59,369 nucleotides of DNA. Origin: an uncultured Prevotellaceae bacterium (lineage in GTDB: Bacteria > Bacteroidota > Bacteroidia > Bacteroidales > Bacteroidaceae). The stretch spans positions 1 through 59,369 of the forward strand of contig ONDH01000015.1 in assembly GCA_900316505.1 (NCBI GenBank), written 5' to 3'. This document shows, in pieces, positions 44,658 to 52,930 of the stretch. Within the stretch, counting starts at the first letter, position 1. Every line of letters starts with the position of its first letter. The position numbers were made by a program, and so were the translations under genes. Under the pieces are notes generated by a model. The model searched no databases. It had not been told where the DNA came from and saw only the letters and a program-made list of their open reading frames with translations.

Positions 44658-47198
44658 GTGAAAAAGATTCTTTTTATCTTCATACTCTTCATGGCCATGT
44701 CACAACAAGGGCATGCCGTGCTCAAAGAAAAAGACCTCGGACACACCCTGCATGTATTGCGTCTTGAGCTCTACAACAAGTGGACAAGACAGAAAGAGCG
44801 TATGAAGCAGATGGAAGAACGCCAAAAAACACAGCATGCAAGACTCGTTGATATCACAAAACGCTGTGAAACAACAAGTCTCATTCTCTATTCACAAGGT
44901 CAGGATTTCACCTTCGATGTAGCATATGCATGCCAAGAGGCAACCACTTTGTATCATGAATTCCAGAAAAGCACTATTCCCTTTGATCAAATCAAGCAGA
45001 ACATCGAATACGAGATTGCCAACTACGACAGTCTAATTTATTCTCTGAAATTATTGCCTCCCGTCATTGCCGACACCCTTGAAAATACGGACGGCGAGCA
45101 GCCAGCCTTTGTCATAAAAGGTTACGAGAAGGATTCACTCAATGGAAACAGCACCTTCATGCTAGATGCACAAGGAATTCAAGACCGTGCCATGTGTATT
45201 GAATATGCAGAAACACTGCGAAAAAACATGATCGTCATTCTCAAGAGGCTTGAGAAAGACAACAAACACTATACCGATTTGTATCTTCGTGTAGAGCGAT
45301 TGAACAACTTTGCCCAGAAGAAATACACAGATTTGCAACAAAGCATCTTCGTCAATCCCGGCACAAACTACCTGCAGATTCTTGCTGGAATCCCCAGACA
45401 ATGGAAACGGATGCGGGATGATTTCAACACCAAGTACAAACCGCTTGAAGAACGTCGTAACGGGCATTTCCAAGAGTACAAGTCAGAATGGCGAGGAGGC
45501 ATTGTCCTTTTTGCCAGCATCTTCATGTTGATATACATTCTTGGAGCGGTCATTTTGAGTAATGTGATTCTCCGATGGTTAGTACCCAAGCGCTACCGAA
45601 CGGAGAAGTTCAAGCAGAAGCGCGGAACCCTCATTATTGCCTTCGCCGTACTTCTCTTTGCCATTGCTGTGATGACGGTTCGCACGTTAATCAATCATAA
45701 TCTGATGTTGATGGCAACAAGTCTGATGATTGAAATGGCATGGTTGATTGCTGCCATCTACATCTCTTTGGTTATCCGTCTGAAGGGTGAACAAATCACA
45801 GATGGCGCAAAAGCTTATGCACCTTTCATTCTCATGTCGATGATTGTCATCTGTTTCCGAATCATCTTGATTCCAAACACATTGGTCAACATCATTTTCC
45901 CACCCATCCTGCTAGCTTTCACTATTTGGCAAATCATCATATTGAAGAAGAGTTGGAAGAACATGCCAACAAGCGATTCCATCTACTGTTCCATTTCCCT
46001 CTTCACGATGATGGCGTCATGCATCCTTTCATGGATTGGATTTACATTGATGGCAGTGCAAATTATTGTATGGTGGACATTCCAATTGGCTGCCATTGCA
46101 ACCATCACCAGTTGCTATGATTTGATGGAAATGTATGAAGACGGTCCTCTTTGCCGGCGCATCAAGAAAGCATACAAAAACACTGTCAAGGAAGAAGAAA
46201 TACGCTTTAAGATGAAACGCGGTGATTTTGTGGACCAAACATGGGTATATGACTTTGTCAACCGAGCCTTCATCCCCGTTTGTGCAGTCTTCTCCATTAT
46301 CGCCAGCATTTATCTGGCTGCTGCCATTTTCAACCTTCGTCACCTCTGCATCTCTTGGTTTATGCAAGAGATTCATGTGGACAGACTCTTTACAGCATCC
46401 ATCTACAAGTTCTGCATCGTAGCGGCTTTGTTCTTCATCTTCAAATACATCAATTATCTCGCACGTTCCGTATGGTTCCGCTATCATAGAAACAACAAAA
46501 ACTTCAATGCCACCCTTGCTCGGAATATCATCGCCCTACTGATATGGGCAATCTATGTCATGGTCGTATTCTTGATGCTTCATGTTCCAGGAACTGGCAT
46601 TGCCATCGTGACGGGTGGTCTGTCAACTGGTATGGGTTTTGCCTCCAAGAGCCTGTTGGAAAATTTCTTCTACGGAATCTCACTCATGTCGGGTCGTGTA
46701 CGAGTCGGTGATTACATCGAATGTGATGGAATGATAGGAAAAGTGGAAAGCATTACATATCAAAGCACACAGATTACCACGCTGGATGGTAGTGTCGTTG
46801 CCATCCTCAATTCCGATCTATTCAGCAAGAACTTCAAGAACCTGACACGCAACCATCAATATGAACGCATCTCCATCCCGTTTGGAGTCTCTTACGGCAC
46901 CAACGTGGAAGAGGTACGTAACATGATAGTGGAAGGAATCAAGACCCTCTGCAAAAAGACTCCTGACGGCAGAGAGATTGTCACACCCAAACATCCCATC
47001 TTGGTCGCATTCTCAGACTTCGGTGCCAGCAGCATTGACCTATTGCTTGTGGTTTGGGTGCTCGTTGACCAGAAGATTTCTTTCACAGCACAAGCCAAAG
47101 AGAAAATCTATCAAGTGCTAAACGAGAACAACATCGAGATTCCGTTCCCACAACAAGACATTTATATCCGAAGTATTACAAAATCGGAGCAGAACTGA
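44658..47198 (+). CDS. large mechanosensitive ion channel (MscS family)
   Basis: The 846-residue protein starts with GTG and a signal peptide (KKILFIFILFMAMSQQGHA). A long periplasmic helical region follows (residues 25-270), then about eight to ten membrane helices. It ends in an MscS pore and beta domain: GIAIVTGGLSTGMGFASKSL, ENFFYGISLMSGRVRVGDYI and LNSDLFSKNFKNLTRNHQYE. This resembles the large MscK/MscM-like channels that release solutes at osmotic downshock. The stop codon lies inside a GAACTGACGTTAAA sequence that matches the end of the MITE-like elements. Confidence 0.88.
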   Translation: MKKILFIFILFMAMSQQGHAVLKEKDLGHTLHVLRLELYNKWTRQKERMKQMEERQKTQHARLVDITKRCETTSLILYSQGQDFTFDVAYACQEATTLYHEFQKSTIPFDQIKQNIEYEIANYDSLIYSLKLLPPVIADTLENTDGEQPAFVIKGYEKDSLNGNSTFMLDAQGIQDRAMCIEYAETLRKNMIVILKRLEKDNKHYTDLYLRVERLNNFAQKKYTDLQQSIFVNPGTNYLQILAGIPRQWKRMRDDFNTKYKPLEERRNGHFQEYKSEWRGGIVLFASIFMLIYILGAVILSNVILRWLVPKRYRTEKFKQKRGTLIIAFAVLLFAIAVMTVRTLINHNLMLMATSLMIEMAWLIAAIYISLVIRLKGEQITDGAKAYAPFILMSMIVICFRIILIPNTLVNIIFPPILLAFTIWQIIILKKSWKNMPTSDSIYCSISLFTMMASCILSWIGFTLMAVQIIVWWTFQLAAIATITSCYDLMEMYEDGPLCRRIKKAYKNTVKEEEIRFKMKRGDFVDQTWVYDFVNRAFIPVCAVFSIIASIYLAAAIFNLRHLCISWFMQEIHVDRLFTASIYKFCIVAALFFIFKYINYLARSVWFRYHRNNKNFNATLARNIIALLIWAIYVMVVFLMLHVPGTGIAIVTGGLSTGMGFASKSLLENFFYGISLMSGRVRVGDYIECDGMIGKVESITYQSTQITTLDGSVVAILNSDLFSKNFKNLTRNHQYERISIPFGVSYGTNVEEVRNMIVEGIKTLCKKTPDGREIVTPKHPILVAFSDFGASSIDLLLVVWVLVDQKISFTAQAKEKIYQVLNENNIEIPFPQQDIYIRSITKSEQN

Positions 47199-47205
47199 CG
47201 TTAAA
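47192..47205 (+). other. solo copy of the MITE-like terminus
   Basis: GAACTGACGTTAAA matches the ends of the elements at 4181-4194 and (reverse) 21914 and 59273. No second end is nearby. Another solo copy, GAACTCACGTTAAA, is at 1256-1269. Confidence 0.4.
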
Positions 47206-47272
47206 AAACAAAAAAACGCCCTCTGTAGGCAAAAAAAATGTCAATTGTAGCATATGAACGAAAAAAAAGTAT

Positions 47273-47280
47273 TACTTTTG
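47273..47280 (+). promoter_or_regulatory. possible -7 element of tonB
   Basis: TACTTTTG, 83 bp ahead of the ATG at 47363. No clear -33 box at the standard distance. Confidence 0.4.
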
Positions 47281-47362
47281 CCTCGAAACTGAGCAGGCGG
47301 TCACCGAAAGGTGGCTCATCAGTGTACCAAAACGCAGAAATAACTAAAAATAAATATAATCT

Positions 47363-48076
47363 ATGGAAGTAAAGAAATCAAAAAAAGCAGACCTTGAGGG
47401 CACCAAAAGCACTGGACTGCTCATTGGCTACATCGTAGCCCTTGCTGCCATGTTTGCATGCTTTGAGTACACCACTCGAACGTATGCAGAAACAGACGTT
47501 GTTTACTCAACAGTGGCATACGTGTCTGAGGAGGAAGTGATTCCTATCACTCAGCCCATTTTCACAGCTGCGCCACCTCCACCAGCAGAGACTCCTGCTG
47601 TGGCAGAAATCCTTGACATTGTGGACAACAACACCGACATCGAGGAGGAGAAAATTGAAACTTCCGAGGACACTCATGAGGCTCAATCAGGTCCTTCTGT
47701 TCAAGTAGCAGGTCCTGTGATGGCAGCTCCTGGTCCTGTAGTGGAAGATGGTGACGAGAACGACATCTTCGAAGTGGTGGAGCAGAACCCAGCTTTCCCT
47801 GGCGGTGAAAAAGCCCTGATGGATTGGCTTCACAAAAACCTGAAGTACCCGCCAGTAGCACAAGAGAACGGTATCCAAGGTCGTGTATTGGTGCAGTTCG
47901 TTGTCAACAAGGATGGTTCCATCGTGGATCCTAAGGTGATTCGCGCCGTTGATGCATCCCTTGACAAAGAAGCCATGCGAGTTGTACAGGCTATGCCGAA
48001 GTGGACTCCTGGCAGACAGCGTGGTAAGGCTGTGCGTGTACGCTTCACGCTCCCTGTCACCTTCCGTTTACAGTAA
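47363..48076 (+). CDS. tonB: energy transducer TonB
   Basis: TonB passes proton-motive force to outer-membrane transporters. The 237-residue protein has one N-terminal membrane helix (residues 18-36), a linker with APPPPAETP, and a full TonB-C domain (FPGGEKALMDWLHKNLKYPP, GRVLVQFVVNKDGSIVD, VRFTLPVTF). The exbB/exbD genes lie 2.2 kb downstream, so it may be the partner. A strong terminator follows at 48126-48158. Confidence 0.92.
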   Translation: MEVKKSKKADLEGTKSTGLLIGYIVALAAMFACFEYTTRTYAETDVVYSTVAYVSEEEVIPITQPIFTAAPPPPAETPAVAEILDIVDNNTDIEEEKIETSEDTHEAQSGPSVQVAGPVMAAPGPVVEDGDENDIFEVVEQNPAFPGGEKALMDWLHKNLKYPPVAQENGIQGRVLVQFVVNKDGSIVDPKVIRAVDASLDKEAMRVVQAMPKWTPGRQRGKAVRVRFTLPVTFRLQ

Positions 48077-48125
48077 TTACATTTCCCACATCGTTCTGCA
48101 ACGATAAGGAAACAACAACAAACAT

Positions 48126-48158
48126 GCCGCACACATATTCGCTGTGCGGCTTTTTTTT
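48126..48158 (+). terminator. terminator of tonB
   Basis: GCCGCACA (48126-48133) pairs with TGTGCGGC (48143-48150), followed by eight T. Confidence 0.9.
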
Positions 48159-48187
48159 ACAACGCATACAAGAATTATATATAATAT

Positions 48188-49156
48188 ATGTACGCGACAA
48201 AAGAACTCACACAAAAAATCAATATGGCAGTAGAGGGCATTCAGTACAATGCAGAGCCGAAGAATCTCTACGAGCCTATCCGTTACATTCTTTCCATAGG
48301 AGGCAAGCGCATCCGTCCCTTGCTCATGCTCATGGGATACAATCTCTACAAAGAAGATGTCGACACCATTATGGACAACGCTTTGGCATTAGAGACATAC
48401 CATAACTTCACCCTACTGCATGACGACTTGATGGACAAAAGCGACTTGCGGCGCGGAAATCCAACCGTACACAAGAAATGGAATGAGAACACTGCTATCC
48501 TTTCTGGCGACACGATGCTAATCATGGCATACCAGCTATTCAACAAAGGCGTTCAGAATGAAACGGCATGGTCCTCATTCATCGATGCGACACTGGGTGT
48601 GTGCGAAGGGCAGCAATACGACATCGATTTCGAAACCCGCAATGACGTAACTGAAGCTGAATACATGGAGATGATTCGAATGAAAACATCCCTGTTGCTG
48701 GGCTACGCATTGAAGATTGGTGCCCTATTAGGAGGAGCTGACCAAGAGGACGTGGAGAATCTCTACACCTTTGGAGAAAAGATGGGACTTGCCTATCAAC
48801 TGCAAGATGACCTACTCGACGTGTATGGTGACCCAACCAAGTTTCAGAAGAAGCTCGGAGGTGACATCGTCGAGAACAAGAAAACCTTCATGCTCATCCA
48901 AGCCTATTTACACGCAGATAGCACCCAGAAGGCAGAACTTGATCGCTGGATGAATGTGAAAGATTTTAATCCAGAAGAGAAAATCGCAGCTGTCACACAT
49001 ATATACAATATATTAAGTATTGACAAACTGGCAAAGCAAAAGATTGAGGACATTTTCGCAGAATCGCTCAAGAGTCTGGATCGGGTGAAAGTGACTGAAG
49101 AAAAGAAAACAGAACTTCGTCTGTTTGCCAACAAACTGATGGGCAGAGAATACTGA
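48188..49156 (+). CDS. trans-polyprenyl diphosphate synthase
   Basis: The 322-residue enzyme joins isopentenyl diphosphate units to an allylic diphosphate. The first Asp-rich motif is LLHDDLMDKSDLRRG (D79, D80, D83) and the second QLQDDLLDVYGD. GGKRIRPLL is the substrate-binding start. Residues just before the first motif are ETYHNFT, with small to medium side chains, which often means C15-C40 products; quinone side chains or undecaprenyl precursors are candidates. It runs directly into tatD. Confidence 0.9.
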   Translation: MYATKELTQKINMAVEGIQYNAEPKNLYEPIRYILSIGGKRIRPLLMLMGYNLYKEDVDTIMDNALALETYHNFTLLHDDLMDKSDLRRGNPTVHKKWNENTAILSGDTMLIMAYQLFNKGVQNETAWSSFIDATLGVCEGQQYDIDFETRNDVTEAEYMEMIRMKTSLLLGYALKIGALLGGADQEDVENLYTFGEKMGLAYQLQDDLLDVYGDPTKFQKKLGGDIVENKKTFMLIQAYLHADSTQKAELDRWMNVKDFNPEEKIAAVTHIYNILSIDKLAKQKIEDIFAESLKSLDRVKVTEEKKTELRLFANKLMGREY

Positions 49157-49157
49157 G

Positions 49158-49946
49158 ATGATAGACACCCACGCACATATTGATGGTGTAGAATTTGCCG
49201 ATGATCTCGAGGCTGTCATCCAAAACGCCAAGACTGCTGGAGTGGACAAAATCTTTGTCCCTGGTATCTGTCTGAAAGACACTCCACACCTGCTTGAAGT
49301 TTGTCAAACTCACCCTAGATACCTCTACCCGATGATTGGTCTTCATCCTGAAAACATCATGGATGAGGACTACCATCATGCACTCAACCAACTGGAAAGC
49401 ATGATAGACGATTCCATCATTGCAATCGGTGAGATAGGGCTTGACTTTTATTGGGACGCCACCTACAAGAAAGAGCAACTTGAGGTGTTTGAGCATCAAA
49501 TTCAATGGGCGGAGAAATACAATCTTCCTCTCATGATTCACTCGCGCAATGCCCATAAGGAGTTGATGGAGATAATGGAACGTCACCGTGCCAGCAATCT
49601 CAGCGGTGTGTTTCATTGCTTTACTGGCACCGAGGAAGAAGCACTTGATTTACTCTCCTTTCCTCATTTCATGCTGGGTATTGGAGGAGTCCTCACTTTC
49701 AAGAAATCCACTTTAAGGGAGGTGGTCAAAAATGCCGTTCCACTATCCAGAATTGTGTTGGAAACAGACTCTCCATACATGGCTCCCGTGCCAAATCGAG
49801 GCAAAAGAAATGAAAGTGCATACGTCAGACATGTGGCAGAAAAACTCGCAGAGATTTACGACACCGATTTTGACGAGATTGTGCATCAAACAACTAAAAA
49901 TACGCTCAAAGTTTTCAAAAAAGTGACTTTTTTCGATAAAAATTAA
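49158..49946 (+). CDS. tatD: TatD-family metal-dependent hydrolase (DNase)
   Basis: The 262-residue TIM-barrel hydrolase has all TatD ligands: MIDTHAHIDG, GEIGLDFYWD, LPLMIHSRNAHKEL, GVFHCFTGT and RIVLETDSPYMAPVP. TatD enzymes act as Mg-dependent 3'-5' exonucleases in DNA repair or fragmentation. The ATG begins one base after the prenyl synthase stop, so the two are co-transcribed. Confidence 0.92.
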   Translation: MIDTHAHIDGVEFADDLEAVIQNAKTAGVDKIFVPGICLKDTPHLLEVCQTHPRYLYPMIGLHPENIMDEDYHHALNQLESMIDDSIIAIGEIGLDFYWDATYKKEQLEVFEHQIQWAEKYNLPLMIHSRNAHKELMEIMERHRASNLSGVFHCFTGTEEEALDLLSFPHFMLGIGGVLTFKKSTLREVVKNAVPLSRIVLETDSPYMAPVPNRGKRNESAYVRHVAEKLAEIYDTDFDEIVHQTTKNTLKVFKKVTFFDKN

Positions 49947-50093
49947 AAGTTTCCGCTCTTTTACAATTATTGAAAGAAAAAAAATCATTATTTTTGTCAC
50001 GAATTATGGGTTGTCATTCCGTTTCAGCGGGAAAAACATCCCTAAAGCGAGGTATTCATCACCTTGCAACGCCACCAAAATGGAGGATAAGAA

Positions 50094-50181
50094 GGAGAGA
50101 TGCTCGAGTGGCTGAAGAGGCACGCCTGGAAAGCGTGTATACGTCAAAAGCGTATCCGGGGTTCGAATCCCCGTCTCTCCG
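50094..50181 (+). tRNA. tRNA-Ser (anticodon GGA)
   Basis: An 88-nt type II cloverleaf: acceptor stem GGAGAGA/TCTCTCC, D-arm GCTCGAGTGGCTGAAGAGGC, anticodon loop CTGGAAA within CACGC/GCGTG. It has a long variable arm, T-arm CGGGGTTCGAATCCCCG and discriminator G. CCA is not encoded. A TATTTTTG at 49989-49996 could be its -7 box. Confidence 0.95.
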
Positions 50182-50184
50182 CCT

Positions 50185-50246
50185 GAAGGGGTTCGGCGAA
50201 TGCCAATCCCTGAACAAAGAGAAGGGGTTCGGCGAAAGCCAATCCC
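50185..50246 (+). repeat. two palindromic repeats behind tRNA-Ser
   Basis: Two 26-bp copies (50185-50210, 50221-50246) differ by one base, 36 bp apart, with core GGGGTTCGGCGAATGCC. Each can fold as GGG.TT.GGC/GCC.A.CCC and starts with GGGGTTCG, like the tRNA T-arm. Confidence 0.7.
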
Positions 50247-50322
50247 AGTAACCATACCACAACTTTACCAGTAACAAACAAAACAAATAAAATAAGTTAT
50301 TAATCTTAAAATTTTCAAGACA

Positions 50323-51147
50323 ATGAAAAAAATTTTTGCAATCATTGCATTGATGGGTGTGTTTACATTTGGTATGACACAAACCGCTTCAGCTCAGGAC
50401 GAAAGTGCAGATTCTGCTGCTACTGAGCAGGTAGATTCTGCTGCTGTTGACACTGCAGCTGCTCCAGTAATTGAAGACGCTGAGCCAGTCGAGTCTGAGC
50501 CAGTCGAGACTGGTATGTACAAGGACATCAAGACTAAGTTCATCGAGGGTTCTGCAGGCTTCATGGCACTCGTAGCCATCGCTTTGATCATCGGTCTTGC
50601 TTTCTGTATCGAGCGTATCATCTACCTCGCACTCTCTAAGGTGAACACAGTGAAACTCATCGAGGACGTTGAGAATGCACTGATTAACAAGAATGACCTC
50701 GAAGGTGCAAAGGCTATCGCACGCGACACTCGTGGTCCTATCGCTTCTATCTTCTATCAGGGTCTCACTCGCATGGATGATGGTGCAGACGCAGTGGAGA
50801 AGTCAGTTGTTGCTTACGGCGCAGTTCAGGCTTCTAAGCTCGAAAGCGGTTGCTCTTGGATCACCCTCTTCATCGGTATGGCTCCATCTCTCGGATTCTT
50901 GGGAACTGTGATCGGTATGGTGAAGGCATTCGACGACATCCAGGCTGCAGGTGACATCTCTCCAACAGTCGTTGCAGGTGGTATGAAGGTGGCCCTTTTG
51001 ACTACTATCTTCGGTATCGTCGTTGCCCTTATTCTTCAGATTTTCTACAACTATATCCTTGCTGAAATTGAAGGTCTTACCGCTAAGATGGAAGACTCTA
51101 CCATTTCTCTCCTTGACATCGTTGCCAAGTACAACAACAAGAAGTAA
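50323..51147 (+). CDS. exbB: MotA/TolQ/ExbB proton channel protein
   Basis: ExbB forms the proton channel that powers TonB. The 274-residue protein starts with a signal-like segment (ending TASAQD) and an acidic Ala/Val/Glu-rich periplasmic stretch (residues 28-65). Three helices follow: FMALVAIALIIGLAFCIERI, SWITLFIGMAPSLGFLGTVI, and the one after GGMKVALLTTIFGIVVALIL. The N-terminal extension is common in Bacteroidota ExbB. The gene leads an exbB-4TM-exbD-exbD group. Confidence 0.92.
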   Translation: MKKIFAIIALMGVFTFGMTQTASAQDESADSAATEQVDSAAVDTAAAPVIEDAEPVESEPVETGMYKDIKTKFIEGSAGFMALVAIALIIGLAFCIERIIYLALSKVNTVKLIEDVENALINKNDLEGAKAIARDTRGPIASIFYQGLTRMDDGADAVEKSVVAYGAVQASKLESGCSWITLFIGMAPSLGFLGTVIGMVKAFDDIQAAGDISPTVVAGGMKVALLTTIFGIVVALILQIFYNYILAEIEGLTAKMEDSTISLLDIVAKYNNKK

Positions 51148-51231
51148 TTAAGGACTTCGGAACTATACATCCGAAACATGTCTTAATCTCTTCAAATTAG
51201 TCATTAACTATTTTAATTAAGGAGAAAAAAA

Positions 51232-51744
51232 ATGGATAAAGTACAAGTAATAAGCGCACAGGACAAGGTGGAGAAAATCGCCAAGATTGTGTTGTGGAGC
51301 CTTATCGGCATCTCAATCGTGGTCATGGCGCTCTTCCTGCTCGTAGGTTACGATACACCTTACGAAGAAGATCCTAAACAAGTAAATCCACAGATGACAG
51401 ACCTCCTGCTTATCTGGACTTACATCCTCATCTTCGCCACCATCATCATCACCATCGGTGCTGTGATTTATGGCTATGTGAACGGCTCCAACAAGTCTAA
51501 GCACGAAGATGTTGGTATGGCAAGCAAGGCTGGTCTCATTGGATGGGGCACCCTCATCGTTGGTGTGGTAGCAGGTCTCATCGTTGGTTTCGCCAACAAA
51601 GACGAAGTTATGCTCATCAATGGTAAGGACTGGAATGTACCATCTGACATCATCTTGACAGATACGTCAATCATTGCCATTATCGTCTTGACAATAGTGA
51701 CAATCATTGCCACTGTTTACAGTATGGTTACCAGTAAGAAGTAA
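51232..51744 (+). CDS. four-helix membrane protein of the ExbBD group
   Basis: The 170-residue protein has four predicted helices (around IVLWSLIGISIVVMALFLLV, the segment at 60-82, IGWGTLIVGVVAGLIVGFA, and IIAIIVLTIVTIIATVYSMV). No family motif is visible. Bacteroidota exbBD clusters often hold such a gene in this place, so it may be an accessory part of the proton-channel complex. This is an inference from position. Confidence 0.75.
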   Translation: MDKVQVISAQDKVEKIAKIVLWSLIGISIVVMALFLLVGYDTPYEEDPKQVNPQMTDLLLIWTYILIFATIIITIGAVIYGYVNGSNKSKHEDVGMASKAGLIGWGTLIVGVVAGLIVGFANKDEVMLINGKDWNVPSDIILTDTSIIAIIVLTIVTIIATVYSMVTSKK

Positions 51745-51768
51745 AACCTTTAACTCAGAGCAAATAAT

Positions 51769-52362
51769 ATGGGAAAGAAAAGAAAAATGCCAGGACTGAA
51801 CACCAGTTCTACAGCCGACATCTCATTCATGTTGCTCATCTTCTTCCTTGTGACAACATCAATGGACACCGACCAGGGTTTGGCTCGTACATTGCCAAAA
51901 CCACCTGAGGATGACCAGCTGAACAACGAAATCAAGGTGAAAGAACGTAACATCTTGAACATTCGTATCAACAAGGACAACTACCTCCTCATCGGCGATG
52001 ATTACGCGACGCTTGCGGACGTGAAGGAGAGAGCTAAAGAGTTTATCAAGAATGAAGACAATAGGCCCAACCTGCCTGAACTCAAGCCCAAGACAATTAA
52101 GGGATTGGGCAACAAGACGATGATGGTGACTGAAAACCACGTCATCTCTGTTCAGACAGACCGTGGTACCGACTATGGAGTGTATTTTGCTGTGCAGGAT
52201 GCATTGGTATCTGCCTACAACGAACTTCGTGACGAACTTGCCAAAGAAGAATTTGGCTACAAGTACGAGTTCTTGACTGCAGATCAGCAGAAAGCCATCC
52301 GCGAAGTATATCCACAGAAGATATCTGAGGCTGAACCAAAGAAATATGGAGGACAACAATAA
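51769..52362 (+). CDS. exbD: ExbD-family protein 1
   Basis: The 197-residue ExbD has a short basic N-terminus, one helix with the functional Asp (NTSSTADISFMLLIFFLVTT), and a periplasmic domain longer than in E. coli ExbD. The proton-carrying Asp is the D in TADISF. Its stop shares a base with the start of the second exbD (TAATG). Confidence 0.9.
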   Translation: MGKKRKMPGLNTSSTADISFMLLIFFLVTTSMDTDQGLARTLPKPPEDDQLNNEIKVKERNILNIRINKDNYLLIGDDYATLADVKERAKEFIKNEDNRPNLPELKPKTIKGLGNKTMMVTENHVISVQTDRGTDYGVYFAVQDALVSAYNELRDELAKEEFGYKYEFLTADQQKAIREVYPQKISEAEPKKYGGQQ

Positions 52363-52829
52363 TGAGCAGATTTAACAAAGGCGGAGGCAGAGAAATGCCT
52401 GAGATGAACACCTCATCTCTCCCTGACTTGATCTTCACCATCCTGTTCTTCTTCATGATGGTTACCACCATGCGTGAAGTGACGCTCCAAGTGAGGTTCG
52501 AGAAGCCAGTCGGTACTCAGCTTGAGAAATTGGCTCGTAAGTCAAGTACTTCCTTCATCTACATTGGTCAGCCAACTGATCAACTGAAGGGTCAGTATGG
52601 TTCATCACACCGTATTCAGCTGAACGACAAGATTGTCGAGGCTCCTCAGGTTTACGATTTCGTGATGGAAGAACGTGGTGAATTGGCAGAAGCAGATAAG
52701 CCATTTTACACCGTTTCTATCAAGGCAGACCACCACACCCCGATGGGTATCATCACAGATGTGAAGCAGGTGCTGCGTAAGGCATACGCTTTGAAGATGA
52801 TGTACTCGGCTAACAAACAGCAGAAATAA
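52362..52829 (+). CDS. exbD: ExbD-family protein 2
   Basis: The 155-residue second ExbD has EMNTSSLPDLIFTILFFFMM as its helix, with the Asp in LPDLIF, and a C-terminal periplasmic domain. Two different exbD genes in a row are usual for Bacteroidota and suggest a mixed ExbD dimer. A strong terminator follows. Confidence 0.9.
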   Translation: MSRFNKGGGREMPEMNTSSLPDLIFTILFFFMMVTTMREVTLQVRFEKPVGTQLEKLARKSSTSFIYIGQPTDQLKGQYGSSHRIQLNDKIVEAPQVYDFVMEERGELAEADKPFYTVSIKADHHTPMGIITDVKQVLRKAYALKMMYSANKQQK

Positions 52830-52845
52830 TCCAAACAAATACATT

Positions 52846-52883
52846 AAAAAGAGCGACCCACACACGTGAGTCGCTCTTTTTTT
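52846..52883 (+). terminator. terminator of the exbBD operon
   Basis: AAAAAGAGCGAC (52846-52857) pairs with GTCGCTCTTTTT (from 52870), and the T-tract runs to 52883. The next promoter begins immediately. Confidence 0.9.
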
Positions 52884-52884
52884 G

Positions 52885-52892
52885 TACCTTTG
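52885..52892 (+). promoter_or_regulatory. -7 element of the ABC exporter gene
   Basis: TACCTTTG starts one base behind the TTTG that ends the exbBD terminator T-tract, 38 bp ahead of the ATG at 52931. Confidence 0.6.
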
Positions 52893-52930
52893 CAAAAGAA
52901 ATACAAACCCACTCACAAATACGCACGTTA

